A stretch of 64,000 nt of DNA, from assembly GCA_938045545.1 (NCBI GenBank), contig CALIBN010000006.1, forward strand, positions 1 to 64,000, in the 5' to 3' direction. Below the pieces are notes generated by a model. The model was given only the letters and a program-made list of their open reading frames with translations, did not search any database and was not told the DNA's origin. This stretch comes from an uncultured archaeon. GTDB taxonomy: Archaea; Thermoproteota; EX4484-205; JAAOZP01. Positions 8,994 to 17,288 of the stretch are shown in pieces. A program made the translations under genes and the position numbers. Position 1 is the first letter of the stretch. Each line of letters opens with the position of its first letter.

Positions 8994-9217
8994 CTCTCTT
9001 CCCGACCCTCTCTTATCAGGGCAGCGATCTCTTCAGAGGGAATCTTCTCCAAAACTCCCCCGATCCTCTGCAGAGCCTTCCTGACTTCCTCCTCCTCTAC
9101 TCTTCTAACCTCTTCCTCAAGAGCTTTTCTAACAACCTTGCTCACAGGTATGCCGTATTTTCTCAACTTCTCACGCAACTCTCTATCTATCTTAGCGGAT
9201 ACAGTCACATACGTCAA
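8990..9217 (-). CDS. vapB: VapB-type antitoxin
   Basis: A 75-residue protein starting with a beta strand (YVTVSAKIDRELREKL) and a helix, as in ribbon-helix-helix or VapB DNA-binding antitoxins, followed by a long charged region rich in Glu and Arg that would wrap the toxin. It overlaps the toxin start by four bases. TTG at 9217 is the upstream start; a GTG at 9208 is an alternative. Three 14-base-spaced repeats lie immediately upstream of the start, the expected place for autorepression. Confidence 0.82.
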   Translation of the reverse strand: MTYVTVSAKIDRELREKLRKYGIPVSKVVRKALEEEVRRVEEEEVRKALQRIGGVLEKIPSEEIAALIREGREER

Positions 9218-9218
9218 C

Positions 9219-9254
9219 GTAATACTGTTTGAGTAATACTAAAAAGGTAATATT
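9219..9254 (-). promoter_or_regulatory. Three phased repeats over the vapBC promoter (probable operator)
   Basis: GTAATACT at 9219-9226 and 9233-9240 and GTAATATT at 9247-9254 are direct repeats spaced exactly 14 bases apart, beginning one base before the antitoxin start codon. An AT-rich TATA-like stretch for the leftward gene falls at about 9240-9247, between repeats. The spacing and position suggest cooperative antitoxin binding; this is inference. Confidence 0.6.
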
Positions 9255-9307
9255 TAAGTTTTATAGAAACGCGAGCTCGCGCGCATTAGACTCCCTAAAG
9301 GAAAAAA

Positions 9308-9348
9308 GATATAAAGGGCTTTGTTTCCTTACTAGTCTTGGTAGGGAA
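9308..9348 (+). promoter_or_regulatory. TATA box and imperfect inverted repeat before the second PIN cassette
   Basis: GATATAAA at 9308-9315 is a TATA candidate. TTCCTTAC (9325-9332) and GTAGGGAA (9341-9348) form an inverted repeat with seven of eight pairs matching, ending at the start codon. This would suit a repressor site. Confidence 0.4.
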
Positions 9349-9638
9349 TGGGCGGCATCAAGGTCTACATATCAGACGGGTTAGAAAAAAGGTTCAGGGA
9401 AATGGCCATGAGGCTTTATGGGTATGGCAGGGGTTCGTTGAGCATAGCCTCAGAGAAGGCGTTTACAGCCTGGCTTTCTCAAGTTTCAGAAGTTCTAGAT
9501 GTTGCAGAATCCATTGAGGATCCTGTGGAAGCCATATACGGCATGCTCTCCCACGTTAAGAAGACGGGGGTTGAACTCCAGCATGAGGCGCGTGAAGCCA
9601 GAGCGAGAAAAACCCTTGAGCACAGAACTTCTGCTTGA
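9348..9638 (+). CDS. Probable antitoxin of a PIN toxin pair
   Basis: This 96-residue protein opens with a strand-helix pattern (IKVYISDGLEKRFREMAM) resembling CopG/VapB-type DNA-binding antitoxins and continues with helical, charged sequence. It overlaps the following PIN-domain gene by 56 bases, the usual order of antitoxin then toxin. No named family was recognised beyond this pattern, so the function comes mainly from context. Confidence 0.65.
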   Translation: MGGIKVYISDGLEKRFREMAMRLYGYGRGSLSIASEKAFTAWLSQVSEVLDVAESIEDPVEAIYGMLSHVKKTGVELQHEAREARARKTLEHRTSA

Positions 9639-10035
9639 CTCCAACGTTTTCCTAGAGGTAGAACTGGCGGAGCAGCACGCAGAAGCATGTAAGCTCCTCC
9701 TAGGCAGGATTAGGGACGGCCTCGTTAGGTCAGCGATCACAGATTTCCACGTGGACTCTATTGTCACAGTTATGGAGAACTACGGTAAAGGCTGGAAAGA
9801 TCTAGCTGTGTTCCTAGCCTCACTACTCCGGTACAAAGGGTTGAGAATACACCCCATGGGTCTAGGAGGCCGAATTAAGGCTGCACACATCATGAGAGAC
9901 CACGGTTTGGATTTCGACGACGCGCTTGCAGTCCAAGCACTCAAAGAGCTGTCAATAGAAACAATAGTCTCCTACGACGATGATTTTGACGCAGTACAAT
10001 GGGTTAAAAGACGTACTCCCGAAGAACTGCTCTAA
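9583..10035 (+). CDS. PIN-domain ribonuclease toxin
   Basis: The PIN fold begins at TELLLDSNVFLEV, and its first catalytic Asp is D19 counted from ATG 9583. The centre has FDDALAV and the end has SYDDDFD, the third and fourth acid positions. The N-terminal extension possible from 9499 is unlike PIN proteins and lies inside the antitoxin gene, so ATG 9583 is preferred; GTG 9592 or TTG 9616 are alternatives. About 150 residues, usual for the family. Target RNA unknown. Confidence 0.8.
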   Translation: MRRVKPEREKPLSTELLLDSNVFLEVELAEQHAEACKLLLGRIRDGLVRSAITDFHVDSIVTVMENYGKGWKDLAVFLASLLRYKGLRIHPMGLGGRIKAAHIMRDHGLDFDDALAVQALKELSIETIVSYDDDFDAVQWVKRRTPEELL

Positions 10036-10359
10036 AACTGCGCGCGCTTTCATTAACACGCTTTTTGGCGTGCACCCTGTTTCCTTGCACTCAATCCCTC
10101 AAAAGTTTTTAAGAGCTGAGACACACTGGTGTGCCTTGCGAAAAATAACCCTGTTTGAATTAATATGTTTAAAGCCTGTTGAAAGAAAAGCGCGTGCTCA
10201 GGAACATAATTCAGGCTTTTTGAGTATGCGATTAGGACTTTTAATCTAGTGCACGCTGTGACCGGGTTTCCTGAAAGAAAACTGTTTAAGGCTAGCGCGG
10301 TGCAATGTATTACAGTAGCGCTTAAAGACTTTTAAGAAGGAATATTAGAAAGTTTTGCC
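10036..10359. other. Intergenic region before the rhamnose operon
   Basis: No gene was recognised in these 324 bases. The only clear signal is a TATA-like ACTTTTAAG at about 10327-10335, about 29 bases before the rmlA ATG. Confidence 0.5.
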
Positions 10360-11421
10360 ATGAAAGGTGTTATTCTGCATGGCGGCGCCGGCACTCGTCT
10401 TCGGCCCTTGACTTTCAGCGGTCCTAAGCAGCTTATCCCCGTGGCGAATAAGCCTATTAGCCAGTACGTGTTGGAGGATTTGCGGAGTATCGGTGTTATT
10501 GACGTGGCGATTGTTCTGGGCGAAACCTTCCCAGAGCTTGTTCAGCAGTATTACGGTGATGGAAGCAGGTTCCGCGTGAGAATATCGTATGTCCACCAGG
10601 GTAAGCCCCTGGGCATTGCTCATGCAATATACTTGTGTAGGGATATCGTACAGGATGACAGCTTCATAGTTTACCTGGGGGATAATCTTCTTCAGAAGGG
10701 TGTGAAAAAATATTTTGAAAAGTTTCTTGTGAACGATTATGATTGCATGATTCTTTTGAAGGAAGTTGACGATCCCTCCAGGTTCGGAGTCGCCGAGTTC
10801 GATGACAAGGGTAGTCTTGTGAAGCTTGTCGAGAAGCCCAAGGTTCCCCCCAGCAGGTTCGCTCTTGCCGGCGTGTACTTCTTTAAGCCTGTTGTCTTCG
10901 AGATCATTAAAGGTTTGAAACCCAGCTGGAGGGGGGAGCTCGAGATTACCGACGCTATTCAAACAATGCTTGAGAAAGGGTACAAGGTGGGTTACAGCTT
11001 TGTCGACGGTTGGTGGCTCGACACCGGGAAGAAGGACGATATCCTGTATGCCAACTTGCTTATACTCGATGAGTTCGGTGTTAGGGAGATTAAGGGTGAA
11101 CTGATCGACTCGAAGGCCGAGGGCAGGGTTTCCGTGGGCGAGGGAAGCAAGATCATCAACAGCAATATAAGGGGCCCGGCGGCAATCGGGAGTAACTGCA
11201 TAATCCAAGATTCTTTCATCGGCCCCTACACGAGCATAGGTGATAACGCTAGGGTTTTCAACAGTTCGATCGAGTGTTCCATCGTTTTAGAAGGGGCGTG
11301 CATTGACCACGTGGACAGGCTTGAGGAGAGCCTTGTCGGAAGGAACGCGAGGATTGTGAAGAACAGGGCTAGTAATGCTGTAAGGCTCCATATCGGGGAT
11401 TACTCAGAGATAGAGCTATAG
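10360..11421 (+). CDS. rmlA: Glucose-1-phosphate thymidylyltransferase, long form
   Basis: This enzyme joins dTTP and glucose-1-phosphate to give dTDP-glucose, the first step towards dTDP-L-rhamnose. The nucleotidyltransferase domain (about residues 1-240) begins with the pyrophosphorylase loop GGAGTRLRPLT and the PKQLIPVANKP segment. It also contains VYLGDN and the WWLDTGKKDDI block. Residues about 255-350 are hexapeptide-like repeats (VGEGSKI, SNCIIQDSFIGPYTSIG) forming a left-handed beta helix. This makes the protein the 353-residue archaeal-type long RmlA. First gene of the rmlA-C-B-D run. Confidence 0.93.
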   Translation: MKGVILHGGAGTRLRPLTFSGPKQLIPVANKPISQYVLEDLRSIGVIDVAIVLGETFPELVQQYYGDGSRFRVRISYVHQGKPLGIAHAIYLCRDIVQDDSFIVYLGDNLLQKGVKKYFEKFLVNDYDCMILLKEVDDPSRFGVAEFDDKGSLVKLVEKPKVPPSRFALAGVYFFKPVVFEIIKGLKPSWRGELEITDAIQTMLEKGYKVGYSFVDGWWLDTGKKDDILYANLLILDEFGVREIKGELIDSKAEGRVSVGEGSKIINSNIRGPAAIGSNCIIQDSFIGPYTSIGDNARVFNSSIECSIVLEGACIDHVDRLEESLVGRNARIVKNRASNAVRLHIGDYSEIEL

Positions 11422-11452
11422 GCTTATTACCCTGCATCCGTATGTTTTAATC

Positions 11453-11980
11453 ATGCAGAACGAGGTTAGGGAGCTCCCCCTTTCGGGCGTGAGGCTTCTC
11501 GACCTGACTAGGCATCCTGACGAGCGGGGAGTGTTCACTGAAATCATGCGTTCAGACTGGAAAAGCCTTCTTGGGGAGGATCCTATTCTGCAGGCGAACC
11601 TCTCAGTAACATATCCTAGTATCGTAAGGGCGTGGCACAGGCATAAGAGAGGTCAGGCGGATTATTTTCTCACATTGAAAGGCACGGTAAAAGTCTGCAT
11701 CTACGACGAGGAGGAGGCTCACCTGCTTGAAGCAGTATTGTCTGAGGCCAGAATGCAGGTCCTGAGGGTTCCGGGTTACTACTGGCACGGCTTTAAGGTT
11801 GTGAGCCCCGAGCCCGCCTACCTAGTGTATTTCGTGAACAGGCTTTACGATTATGAGGAGCCTGATGAGGAGAGGAGGCCTTGGGACGACCCTCAAATAG
11901 TTCCCAGGAAGATTAACGGTAGGACTGATGATCCGCGGTGCAACAAGCCGTGGGACTGGTTTTACCCTTCTCACAGGTGA
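11453..11980 (+). CDS. rmlC: dTDP-4-dehydrorhamnose 3,5-epimerase
   Basis: A cupin-fold epimerase of 175 residues that inverts C3 and C5 of dTDP-4-keto-6-deoxyglucose. It has PDERGVFTEIMR near the N-terminus, VRAWHRHKRGQADYF around the catalytic His, and VPGYYWHGFKV in the second half, all family hallmarks. It starts 31 bases after rmlA and is followed four bases later by rmlB, so it is part of the operon. Confidence 0.9.
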   Translation: MQNEVRELPLSGVRLLDLTRHPDERGVFTEIMRSDWKSLLGEDPILQANLSVTYPSIVRAWHRHKRGQADYFLTLKGTVKVCIYDEEEAHLLEAVLSEARMQVLRVPGYYWHGFKVVSPEPAYLVYFVNRLYDYEEPDEERRPWDDPQIVPRKINGRTDDPRCNKPWDWFYPSHR

Positions 11981-11984
11981 GAAC

Positions 11985-12986
11985 ATGCGCCTCATAGTTA
12001 CTGGCGGCTGCGGGTTCATAGGAAGCAATTTCATAAGGCACGTGTTAAGCGAACATGAGGACGTTGAGGTTGTTAACGTTGACAACCTTTCCTACGGGTC
12101 TAACCTGAACAACCTGAAGGATCTTGAGGACGATAGGCGGTACAGGTTTGTAAGGGGAAGCATATGCGACACGGGTCTTATGAGCAGGCTCTTGGAGGAT
12201 GCTGAGGCTGTCGTCAATTTCGCCGCAGAGAGCCATGTTGACCGCAGCATAGCTGACCCCTGGCCCTTCTTTAAGAGCAATACTGAGGGCGTCCTAGTCT
12301 TGCTTGAGGCCGTCAGGAGGAGCAGCAGGGACGTTAGGCTCATTCAGGTAGGTACTGACGAGAGCTACGGTGACATTCTCGAAGGTTCTTTCAAGGAGGA
12401 GGATAGGCTTAAGCCTTCAAGCCCCTACGCTGCTTCAAAAGCCTCAGCAGACCTTTTCTACCTAGCCTACCATAGGACCTACGGGTTGAACGTTTGCGTG
12501 ACACGCTGCACGAACAACTTCGGACCATACCAGTTCCCTGAGAAACTCGTTCCGAAGACGATAGTTAGGGCGATGCTGAACCTGAAGATCCCAATATACG
12601 GGACCGGGAGAAACGTGAGAGACTGGATCTATGTCTCAGACCATTGCGAAGCATTAGACATGGTTTTGAGAAAGGGGAGAAAGGGTGAGGTTTACAATGT
12701 TTCAAGTGGAAATGAACTTTCAAATCTTCAGGTTGTAGACAAGATTTTGGAGCTCATGGGTAAGCCTAAAGACCTGGTGGAGTTTGTAGAGGATAGGCCC
12801 GGCCACGACATTCGATACAGCCTCGACTCCTCGAAAATCAGGAGCGAGCTAGGCTGGAGGCCGAGACACAGTTTCATGGAGGCGTTGAAGAACACCGTAG
12901 AATGGTATACGAGTAACGAATGGTGGTGGAAGCCTTTGGCTGGTGAGCAGGTTCTCCACCCCACGCCCTGGAAGCTTAAGTGGTAG
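11985..12986 (+). CDS. rmlB: dTDP-glucose 4,6-dehydratase
   Basis: Extended short-chain dehydrogenase/reductase that converts dTDP-glucose to dTDP-4-keto-6-deoxyglucose. The NAD motif GGCGFIG follows the start directly when ATG 11985 is used. An upstream in-frame ATG at 11928 would add 19 residues inside rmlC and is not preferred. The catalytic features are the TDESYG segment (usually TDEVYG), the YAASK of the YxxxK pair, and the substrate-binding TRCTNNFGPYQFPEK block. 333 residues, normal size. It overlaps the next gene by up to seven bases. Confidence 0.95.
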   Translation: MRLIVTGGCGFIGSNFIRHVLSEHEDVEVVNVDNLSYGSNLNNLKDLEDDRRYRFVRGSICDTGLMSRLLEDAEAVVNFAAESHVDRSIADPWPFFKSNTEGVLVLLEAVRRSSRDVRLIQVGTDESYGDILEGSFKEEDRLKPSSPYAASKASADLFYLAYHRTYGLNVCVTRCTNNFGPYQFPEKLVPKTIVRAMLNLKIPIYGTGRNVRDWIYVSDHCEALDMVLRKGRKGEVYNVSSGNELSNLQVVDKILELMGKPKDLVEFVEDRPGHDIRYSLDSSKIRSELGWRPRHSFMEALKNTVEWYTSNEWWWKPLAGEQVLHPTPWKLKW

Positions 12987-13876
12987 CTTTGAAAATACTG
13001 GTTACTGGTGCAAGCGGGCTCCTTGGCCATAAAGTGGTTGAGCTAGCGTTAAAAAAGGGGCACGAGGTCTACTCCCTCTACAGGGAGCATGCGGTGAACA
13101 TGGGTGTACCACTTATGCTCGACATAACCGATTGGGAGAAGCTGTTGAAGGCCATTTCCCAAATTAAGCCGCATGTGATTGTTCATACGGCGGCCTACAC
13201 CGATGTCGACGGTTGTGAAATTAACAAGGATTTAGCCTGGAGGGTGAACGCGGATGCGACTAAAAAAATAGCATTAGCATCAGCCGAGAACAGTTCGCAC
13301 ATGATCTTCATCTCCACAGACTATGTTTTCGACGGTGAGAAAGGTCTTTACCTGGAGGATGACAAACCAAACCCAATCAACTATTATGGTTTTACGAAGC
13401 TGAAGGGAGAAGAATTCGTTAAAGAGTATGCTGCGGAATGGTGCATCGCTAGAACCAGCGTCATCTATGGTTGGAGCCTAACAGGGAAGCTTAACTTCGC
13501 AACATGGTTAATTAACAATTTAAGACAAGGGAGGGAGATTAAAGCTATTACAGATCAGTACGTGTCGCCGACCCTCAACACCAACTTGGCCCAGATGCTT
13601 CTAGAGATCGTGGAGAGGAATATAACTGGTGTGCTGCATACTGCTGGCGCCACCAGGGTCAGCAGATACGAGTATGCCCTGAAGCTTGCCGAAGCACTCA
13701 GCCTAGACAGGGAACTGGTCAAGCCGGCTACAATGAGCAATATTCCGTGGAAAGCCAAGAGGCCCAGAGACTCCTCGCTTAACGTAAGCAAAGCATTAAA
13801 CATGCTTAACGAAAAACCATTAAGCCTGGACCAAGCCCTGCAAGAAATGGGGAAGGAAAAACATTCCGTTTCCTAA
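12980..13876 (+). CDS. rmlD: dTDP-4-dehydrorhamnose reductase
   Basis: Final enzyme of dTDP-L-rhamnose synthesis, reducing the 4-keto group with NAD(P)H. It has the Rossmann motif TGASGLLG, then FISTDYVFDG, and the catalytic YYGFTKLKGE containing YxxxK. The GTG at 12980 overlaps rmlB; TTG at 12989, giving MKILVTGASG, is equally plausible and closer to homologues. About 298 residues, typical. It completes a four-gene rml pathway on one strand. Confidence 0.93.
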   Translation: MVALKILVTGASGLLGHKVVELALKKGHEVYSLYREHAVNMGVPLMLDITDWEKLLKAISQIKPHVIVHTAAYTDVDGCEINKDLAWRVNADATKKIALASAENSSHMIFISTDYVFDGEKGLYLEDDKPNPINYYGFTKLKGEEFVKEYAAEWCIARTSVIYGWSLTGKLNFATWLINNLRQGREIKAITDQYVSPTLNTNLAQMLLEIVERNITGVLHTAGATRVSRYEYALKLAEALSLDRELVKPATMSNIPWKAKRPRDSSLNVSKALNMLNEKPLSLDQALQEMGKEKHSVS

Positions 13877-13929
13877 AGCTTTTAAGTTGATTATGCTTGA
13901 TTCCTAAGAAAGCATGAGGGTGTTTAGCA

Positions 13930-15453
13930 TTGCCTGACGACGAGGTTTTAAGCGTTGTATCCGTCGCCGTAGGCTCAATATACCTTGTTCTCCAAAACGT
14001 TTTCTCAACCGTTATCGGCATCTTGGGCTACGCTTTCATGGCGAGGGCGATAACACAGGAGGAGATGGGTGTTGTAGCCGGGTTTAATCTTCTTCATTCC
14101 CTCATTCAGGTTCTAGTGGATTTCGGGTTGAACTCTTCGGTCGCGAAGTTTGTTTCAGAGAGCATCGGCAGGAAGGCTGATTACGCTAAGCATGTTTTCT
14201 TAACCCTCGTGTTTAGGCTTCTAGTCTCCCTAGCAGTCTTTCTAATTGTGCTGTCTTCTTCAAAGACTGTTTCCCAAGTCTTCTTCGGAAACCCCGGGTA
14301 CTCAAGCCTGCTTACAATAGTTGCTGTAGACATGACGCTGGCTTCAATAGCTTCTCTTCTGAACAGCGTCCTACTGGGCTCCGGCCGCTTGAAAACCATG
14401 GCTTTCTTCAACACGGCTTCCGTCGCAGCCAGATGGGTTTTAATCATCACTCTCCTCCTCCAGGGCTATGGTTTAACAGGGGTGTTCTACGGATGGATTG
14501 CCGGAAGCCTGGTGCTGCTCACGCTGCTAGTCTTTTCAACCCTAAGGACGACTGGTTCCAGAAGGGGCACTGCAGAGGGACACGCTACTCTTTGGAGCAT
14601 GTTAAGATTCTCCACGCCGGTTTACGTCGCGTCCATGGTTTCCTTCCTCTACAACTGGTATGATAAGGCCCTCATACTCGCCTTCCTCCCGCTTCAACAG
14701 CTCGGAGTATACAACGTGGCTTACACTGCTTTCTCAGTCTTCGTATCCATAGCTTCAGCAATAGGCTCCTCGCTGCTCCCATATTACGGCGTGATGTACG
14801 GTAGGGGTGAGCACTCAGCCATTTCAGACGGCGTTAGGCGGGTAGGCAAGTACACCATGCTGCTTCTCTTCCCGCTTGCACTAGGCTTAGCGTCCACCTC
14901 TAGACAGGTGTTAATCGTTTTCGCAGGCCGGCAGTATGAGCCGGGGTGGCTAACCTTGGCTACGCTATCTGTCTTCGGCCTGGTCTACGGGCTTTCCACA
15001 GCCTTCAGCAGTCTTCTCCTAGTATACGGGAAGACCAGGACTATCCTCCTGGTGACGCTCACTTCAACGCTTCTCAGCATAGTGTTCATGCCTCTGGTAG
15101 CGGTTCTCAACCTGGTTGGCCTCGCCGTCGTCAAGGGGGTATCTATTCTTTTAAGCTTCCTGCTCTCGCTATTCTTCTTAAAGAGGATCATGAGGGTTAG
15201 AATAGACACTATGACTACTTTGAAGACTCTTCTCTCCTCAGTGTTGATGGCAATTGTTGTGCTGGCTGCTCAACAGTTTCTTCAGGGAAGCCTGTTTCTA
15301 CCCATGCATGTTCTAACTGGCGTCGCAGTCTACGCTCTACTAGTCAGGGGCCTCAGGGTTTTGAACAGCGATGACGTTGAGCTTATCGAAGGAGTGTTTG
15401 GAGAAAGGTTTTCCAGATACGTTGTTAGAATAATGGGGATAAAGCGCGGCTAA
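13930..15453 (+). CDS. Wzx-type polysaccharide flippase (MOP superfamily)
   Basis: A 507-residue integral membrane protein with about 12-14 hydrophobic helices across its whole length and the layout of the polysaccharide transporter branch of the MOP exporters. An N-terminal helix pair is followed by GYAFMARAITQEEMG, a pattern common in these flippases. They move lipid-linked sugar units across the membrane. It follows rmlD by 53 bases on the same strand, so it probably exports the rhamnose-containing unit. No glycosyltransferase lies in the window. TTG start. Confidence 0.85.
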   Translation: MPDDEVLSVVSVAVGSIYLVLQNVFSTVIGILGYAFMARAITQEEMGVVAGFNLLHSLIQVLVDFGLNSSVAKFVSESIGRKADYAKHVFLTLVFRLLVSLAVFLIVLSSSKTVSQVFFGNPGYSSLLTIVAVDMTLASIASLLNSVLLGSGRLKTMAFFNTASVAARWVLIITLLLQGYGLTGVFYGWIAGSLVLLTLLVFSTLRTTGSRRGTAEGHATLWSMLRFSTPVYVASMVSFLYNWYDKALILAFLPLQQLGVYNVAYTAFSVFVSIASAIGSSLLPYYGVMYGRGEHSAISDGVRRVGKYTMLLLFPLALGLASTSRQVLIVFAGRQYEPGWLTLATLSVFGLVYGLSTAFSSLLLVYGKTRTILLVTLTSTLLSIVFMPLVAVLNLVGLAVVKGVSILLSFLLSLFFLKRIMRVRIDTMTTLKTLLSSVLMAIVVLAAQQFLQGSLFLPMHVLTGVAVYALLVRGLRVLNSDDVELIEGVFGERFSRYVVRIMGIKRG

Positions 15454-15474
15454 TTTTCATACTCGAAGGTAAGA

Positions 15475-15721
15475 ATGCGAATAAAGATGAAGATTGGGCC
15501 TAAAGGCCAGATTGTCATACCTAAGATAATCAGGGAAGCCCTAGGGATTCAGCCTGGAGACGAAATCGTTATGGAGGTTAGGGAAAAAAATTGTTGATGA
15601 AGCCTGAACTAGATCCGGAGAAGTTTGTTGAAGAGTTCTTCTCCACGGGGAAAGAAGCTAACACGGAAAATAGACTTGAAGAGGATTATGGAGGAAGAGG
15701 CTGAGGATAGGCTTGCCCTAA
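15475..15721 (+). pseudogene. Decayed AbrB/SpoVT-type antitoxin
   Basis: From ATG 15475 the frame reads a clear swapped-hairpin AbrB N-terminus (MRIKMKIGPKGQIVIPKIIR, then EALGIQPGDEIVMEV). It stops at 15597 just after a run of seven A. One base added or removed restores LLMKPELDPEKFVEEFFSTG in the next frame. A second shift then gives KIDLKRIMEEEAEDRLALS. Two frame changes in about 240 bases suggest a true pseudogene. It precedes a broken PIN gene, the expected partner. Confidence 0.75.
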
Positions 15722-16077
15722 GTTGACTCCAACATCTTCATATACCCTGTAATCTATGATCCAGCATCCGTTCGCGAGGCAGCAAACGCTGGAAGCTTCC
15801 TGCTGCACGTGCAAATAGAGGCCTACGCTTCATCCGTCACTTGGGACGAGGTCGCATGGGCTGCTCGAAAAATCCTTGGAGTAGCTTATCGATGGGTCAG
15901 GGGAGAAAATTCCTGGATTTCCCAAACCTGAAAATCCTACCAGTGAAAAAGACGACAGCTATGAAAGCACAGGATCTGACGGAGGAATATGAGCTTAAGC
16001 CCAGAGACGCGCTGCAAGCTGCAATAGCCCTGGAAAACAAGATAACAACCATAGTAAGCTATGACGAAGACTTATAA
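15713..16077 (+). pseudogene. Decayed PIN-domain toxin
   Basis: A PIN sequence (VDSNIFIYPVIYDPASV onward) has an in-frame TAA at 15719 right after the likely TTG start. It then runs to about 15890, where the frame changes near a GGGGAGAAAA tract. The remainder (LKPRDALQAAIALENKI and VSYDEDL) is in a second frame and holds the last PIN acids. At least one nonsense codon and one frameshift are present. It is the partner of the decayed AbrB gene upstream. Confidence 0.75.
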
Positions 16078-16369
16078 AATCAAGGTTATTAAAAGAATCG
16101 AGCCTTAAACGGTTAGAGTATTGCAAGAATTAGCACGCGCGAGTTGAAAAACGAGGGTTAAGCGAACATTCTGGTGGTTGGCGGCTATTCGAGGGGCATG
16201 GCTGTTAAGATAGCTGGAGGGAGGGATGTGAAAGCAGTCTGGCGTGCTCGATAAAAGGGTAAAGCGTGCGCTACGGGCTTCTAAGCCTTTTGAAAAGGTT
16301 GAAGGATGCAGGTGGTTTACGTATGCAGGAGGGCTCTAGGAGTTTAGGCTAAAAACATGTGTTATTCAA
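16078..16369. other. Gene-poor stretch between decayed and intact toxin-antitoxin pairs
   Basis: Only short open pieces were found, such as one reading NILVVGGYSRGMAVKIAGG, which was not recognised. The stretch probably consists of further decayed sequence. Confidence 0.4.
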
Positions 16370-16412
16370 GGTAGACCATAAGATTTATAAAATGGTCTAC
16401 CATTGGTATACC
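16370..16412 (+). promoter_or_regulatory. Palindromic operator enclosing the TATA box of vapBC
   Basis: GGTAGACCAT (16370-16379) and ATGGTCTACC (16392-16401) are perfect 10-base inverted repeats. The TATA box TTTATAAA (16384-16391) lies exactly between them. A related palindrome GGTATACC follows at 16405-16412, near the expected transcription start. Antitoxin binding here would block TBP access and repress the operon; this is inferred from geometry. Confidence 0.75.
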
Positions 16413-16422
16413 GAAGAATCGC

Positions 16423-16653
16423 ATGAGCGTTGTAAGCGTTAAGGTTGAAAAGGAAATAAAGGATAAGATGATGAAATACAAGGATAGGGTTAACTGGGCC
16501 CAGGAGTTTAGAAGATTCATCGAGGACAGGATTAGGCAGCTTGAGGCTGAGGAGAACTTCAAGACGCTTATTGAAGCTTTGGAAAGAGCCTCGTGGAGCG
16601 TGCCGAAGGGCTTCTCAACAAGGAGCGTGAGGGAGGACCGTGATAGTGGCTGA
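16423..16653 (+). CDS. vapB: VapB-type antitoxin
   Basis: A 76-residue protein. An N-terminal strand (MSVVSVKVEKEIKDKMMKY) leads into helices, as in ribbon-helix-helix antitoxins. A Glu-rich middle follows, and the tail VPKGFSTRSVREDRDSG probably binds the toxin. It overlaps the PIN gene downstream by 14 bases. A palindrome enclosing the TATA box upstream suggests autoregulation. Confidence 0.82.
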   Translation: MSVVSVKVEKEIKDKMMKYKDRVNWAQEFRRFIEDRIRQLEAEENFKTLIEALERASWSVPKGFSTRSVREDRDSG

Positions 16654-17035
16654 CTCCTCAGCCATCATAGCCTTCTTTCTTCGCGAGGATGGCTGGGGCG
16701 AGCTCTCCAAATACATGGCTACAACCACGTCTATAGACCACGCTGTTAAAGAGTTTTATAATGCCGTGTGGAAGGCAGTAAACATTAAGAGAATAAGCGT
16801 TGAAGACGCTCCGCGTGTTTTAGCGTTGTTCAAAGACTATGTTAAAAGAAACATGGAGCTTAGGAGGGAAGAGGAGTATACGGATAAAGCGTTTGAAATA
16901 GCCTTGGAAAACGGGATAACGATCTACGACGCACTCTACATAACCCTAGCACTGGAAGAGAGGGGATCGCTGCTCACGCTCGACGATAAGCAACGCCATG
17001 TGTCCAAGAGGCTTGGAATCACAACCATACCATAA
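16640..17035 (+). CDS. vapC: PIN-domain toxin (VapC-type ribonuclease)
   Basis: This 131-residue PIN nuclease has all four acid positions: D5 (VADSSAIIAFF), E38 (AVKEFYNAVWK), D97 (TIYDALYITLA) and D115 (LLTLDDKQ). The GTG start overlaps the antitoxin end. The gene looks intact, unlike the decayed pair 600 bases upstream. Confidence 0.9.
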   Translation: MIVADSSAIIAFFLREDGWGELSKYMATTTSIDHAVKEFYNAVWKAVNIKRISVEDAPRVLALFKDYVKRNMELRREEEYTDKAFEIALENGITIYDALYITLALEERGSLLTLDDKQRHVSKRLGITTIP

Positions 17036-17257
17036 ACTAAAACAGTTGTGCGCACTAGGCTAAAACACCAGCTTTTGCTTCAGAGTATCTCAAGTCCAGC
17101 CTGCTGAAGGTTGACGCTGGAATCTCTGGGCTGTGCAGCAGGCACGGGGTCTCATCCTCAAGCGATGTTGCGCTCCAGATGTCATGCTCGTAAATGTCAC
17201 ATCCTTCTCGAGGCGATTAAGCCTGACATGTTTGCTGCCCTCACCTACCCATAAAGA

Positions 17258-17266
17258 CTATATACT
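17258..17266 (+). promoter_or_regulatory. TATA box for the SpoIIM-like gene
   Basis: CTATATACT lies about 27 bases before the GTG at 17289 and supports that start. Confidence 0.5.
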
Positions 17267-17288
17267 TTTTCAACACAATCATTAAGCT

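Noticed and set aside
9271-9280. GCGAGCTCGC palindrome between the divergent toxin-antitoxin cassettes
   Set aside because: A ten-base palindrome by itself is weak, and it does not sit on either promoter.
10345-11208. 287-codon open frame antisense to rmlA
   Set aside because: The plus strand has a textbook nucleotidyltransferase; the antisense translation has no recognisable domain.
17060-17180. Short open piece reading ASEYLKSSLLKVDAGISGL before the SpoIIM-like gene
   Set aside because: It has no start, promoter or recognised family; it may be a gene scrap, but nothing supports a name.
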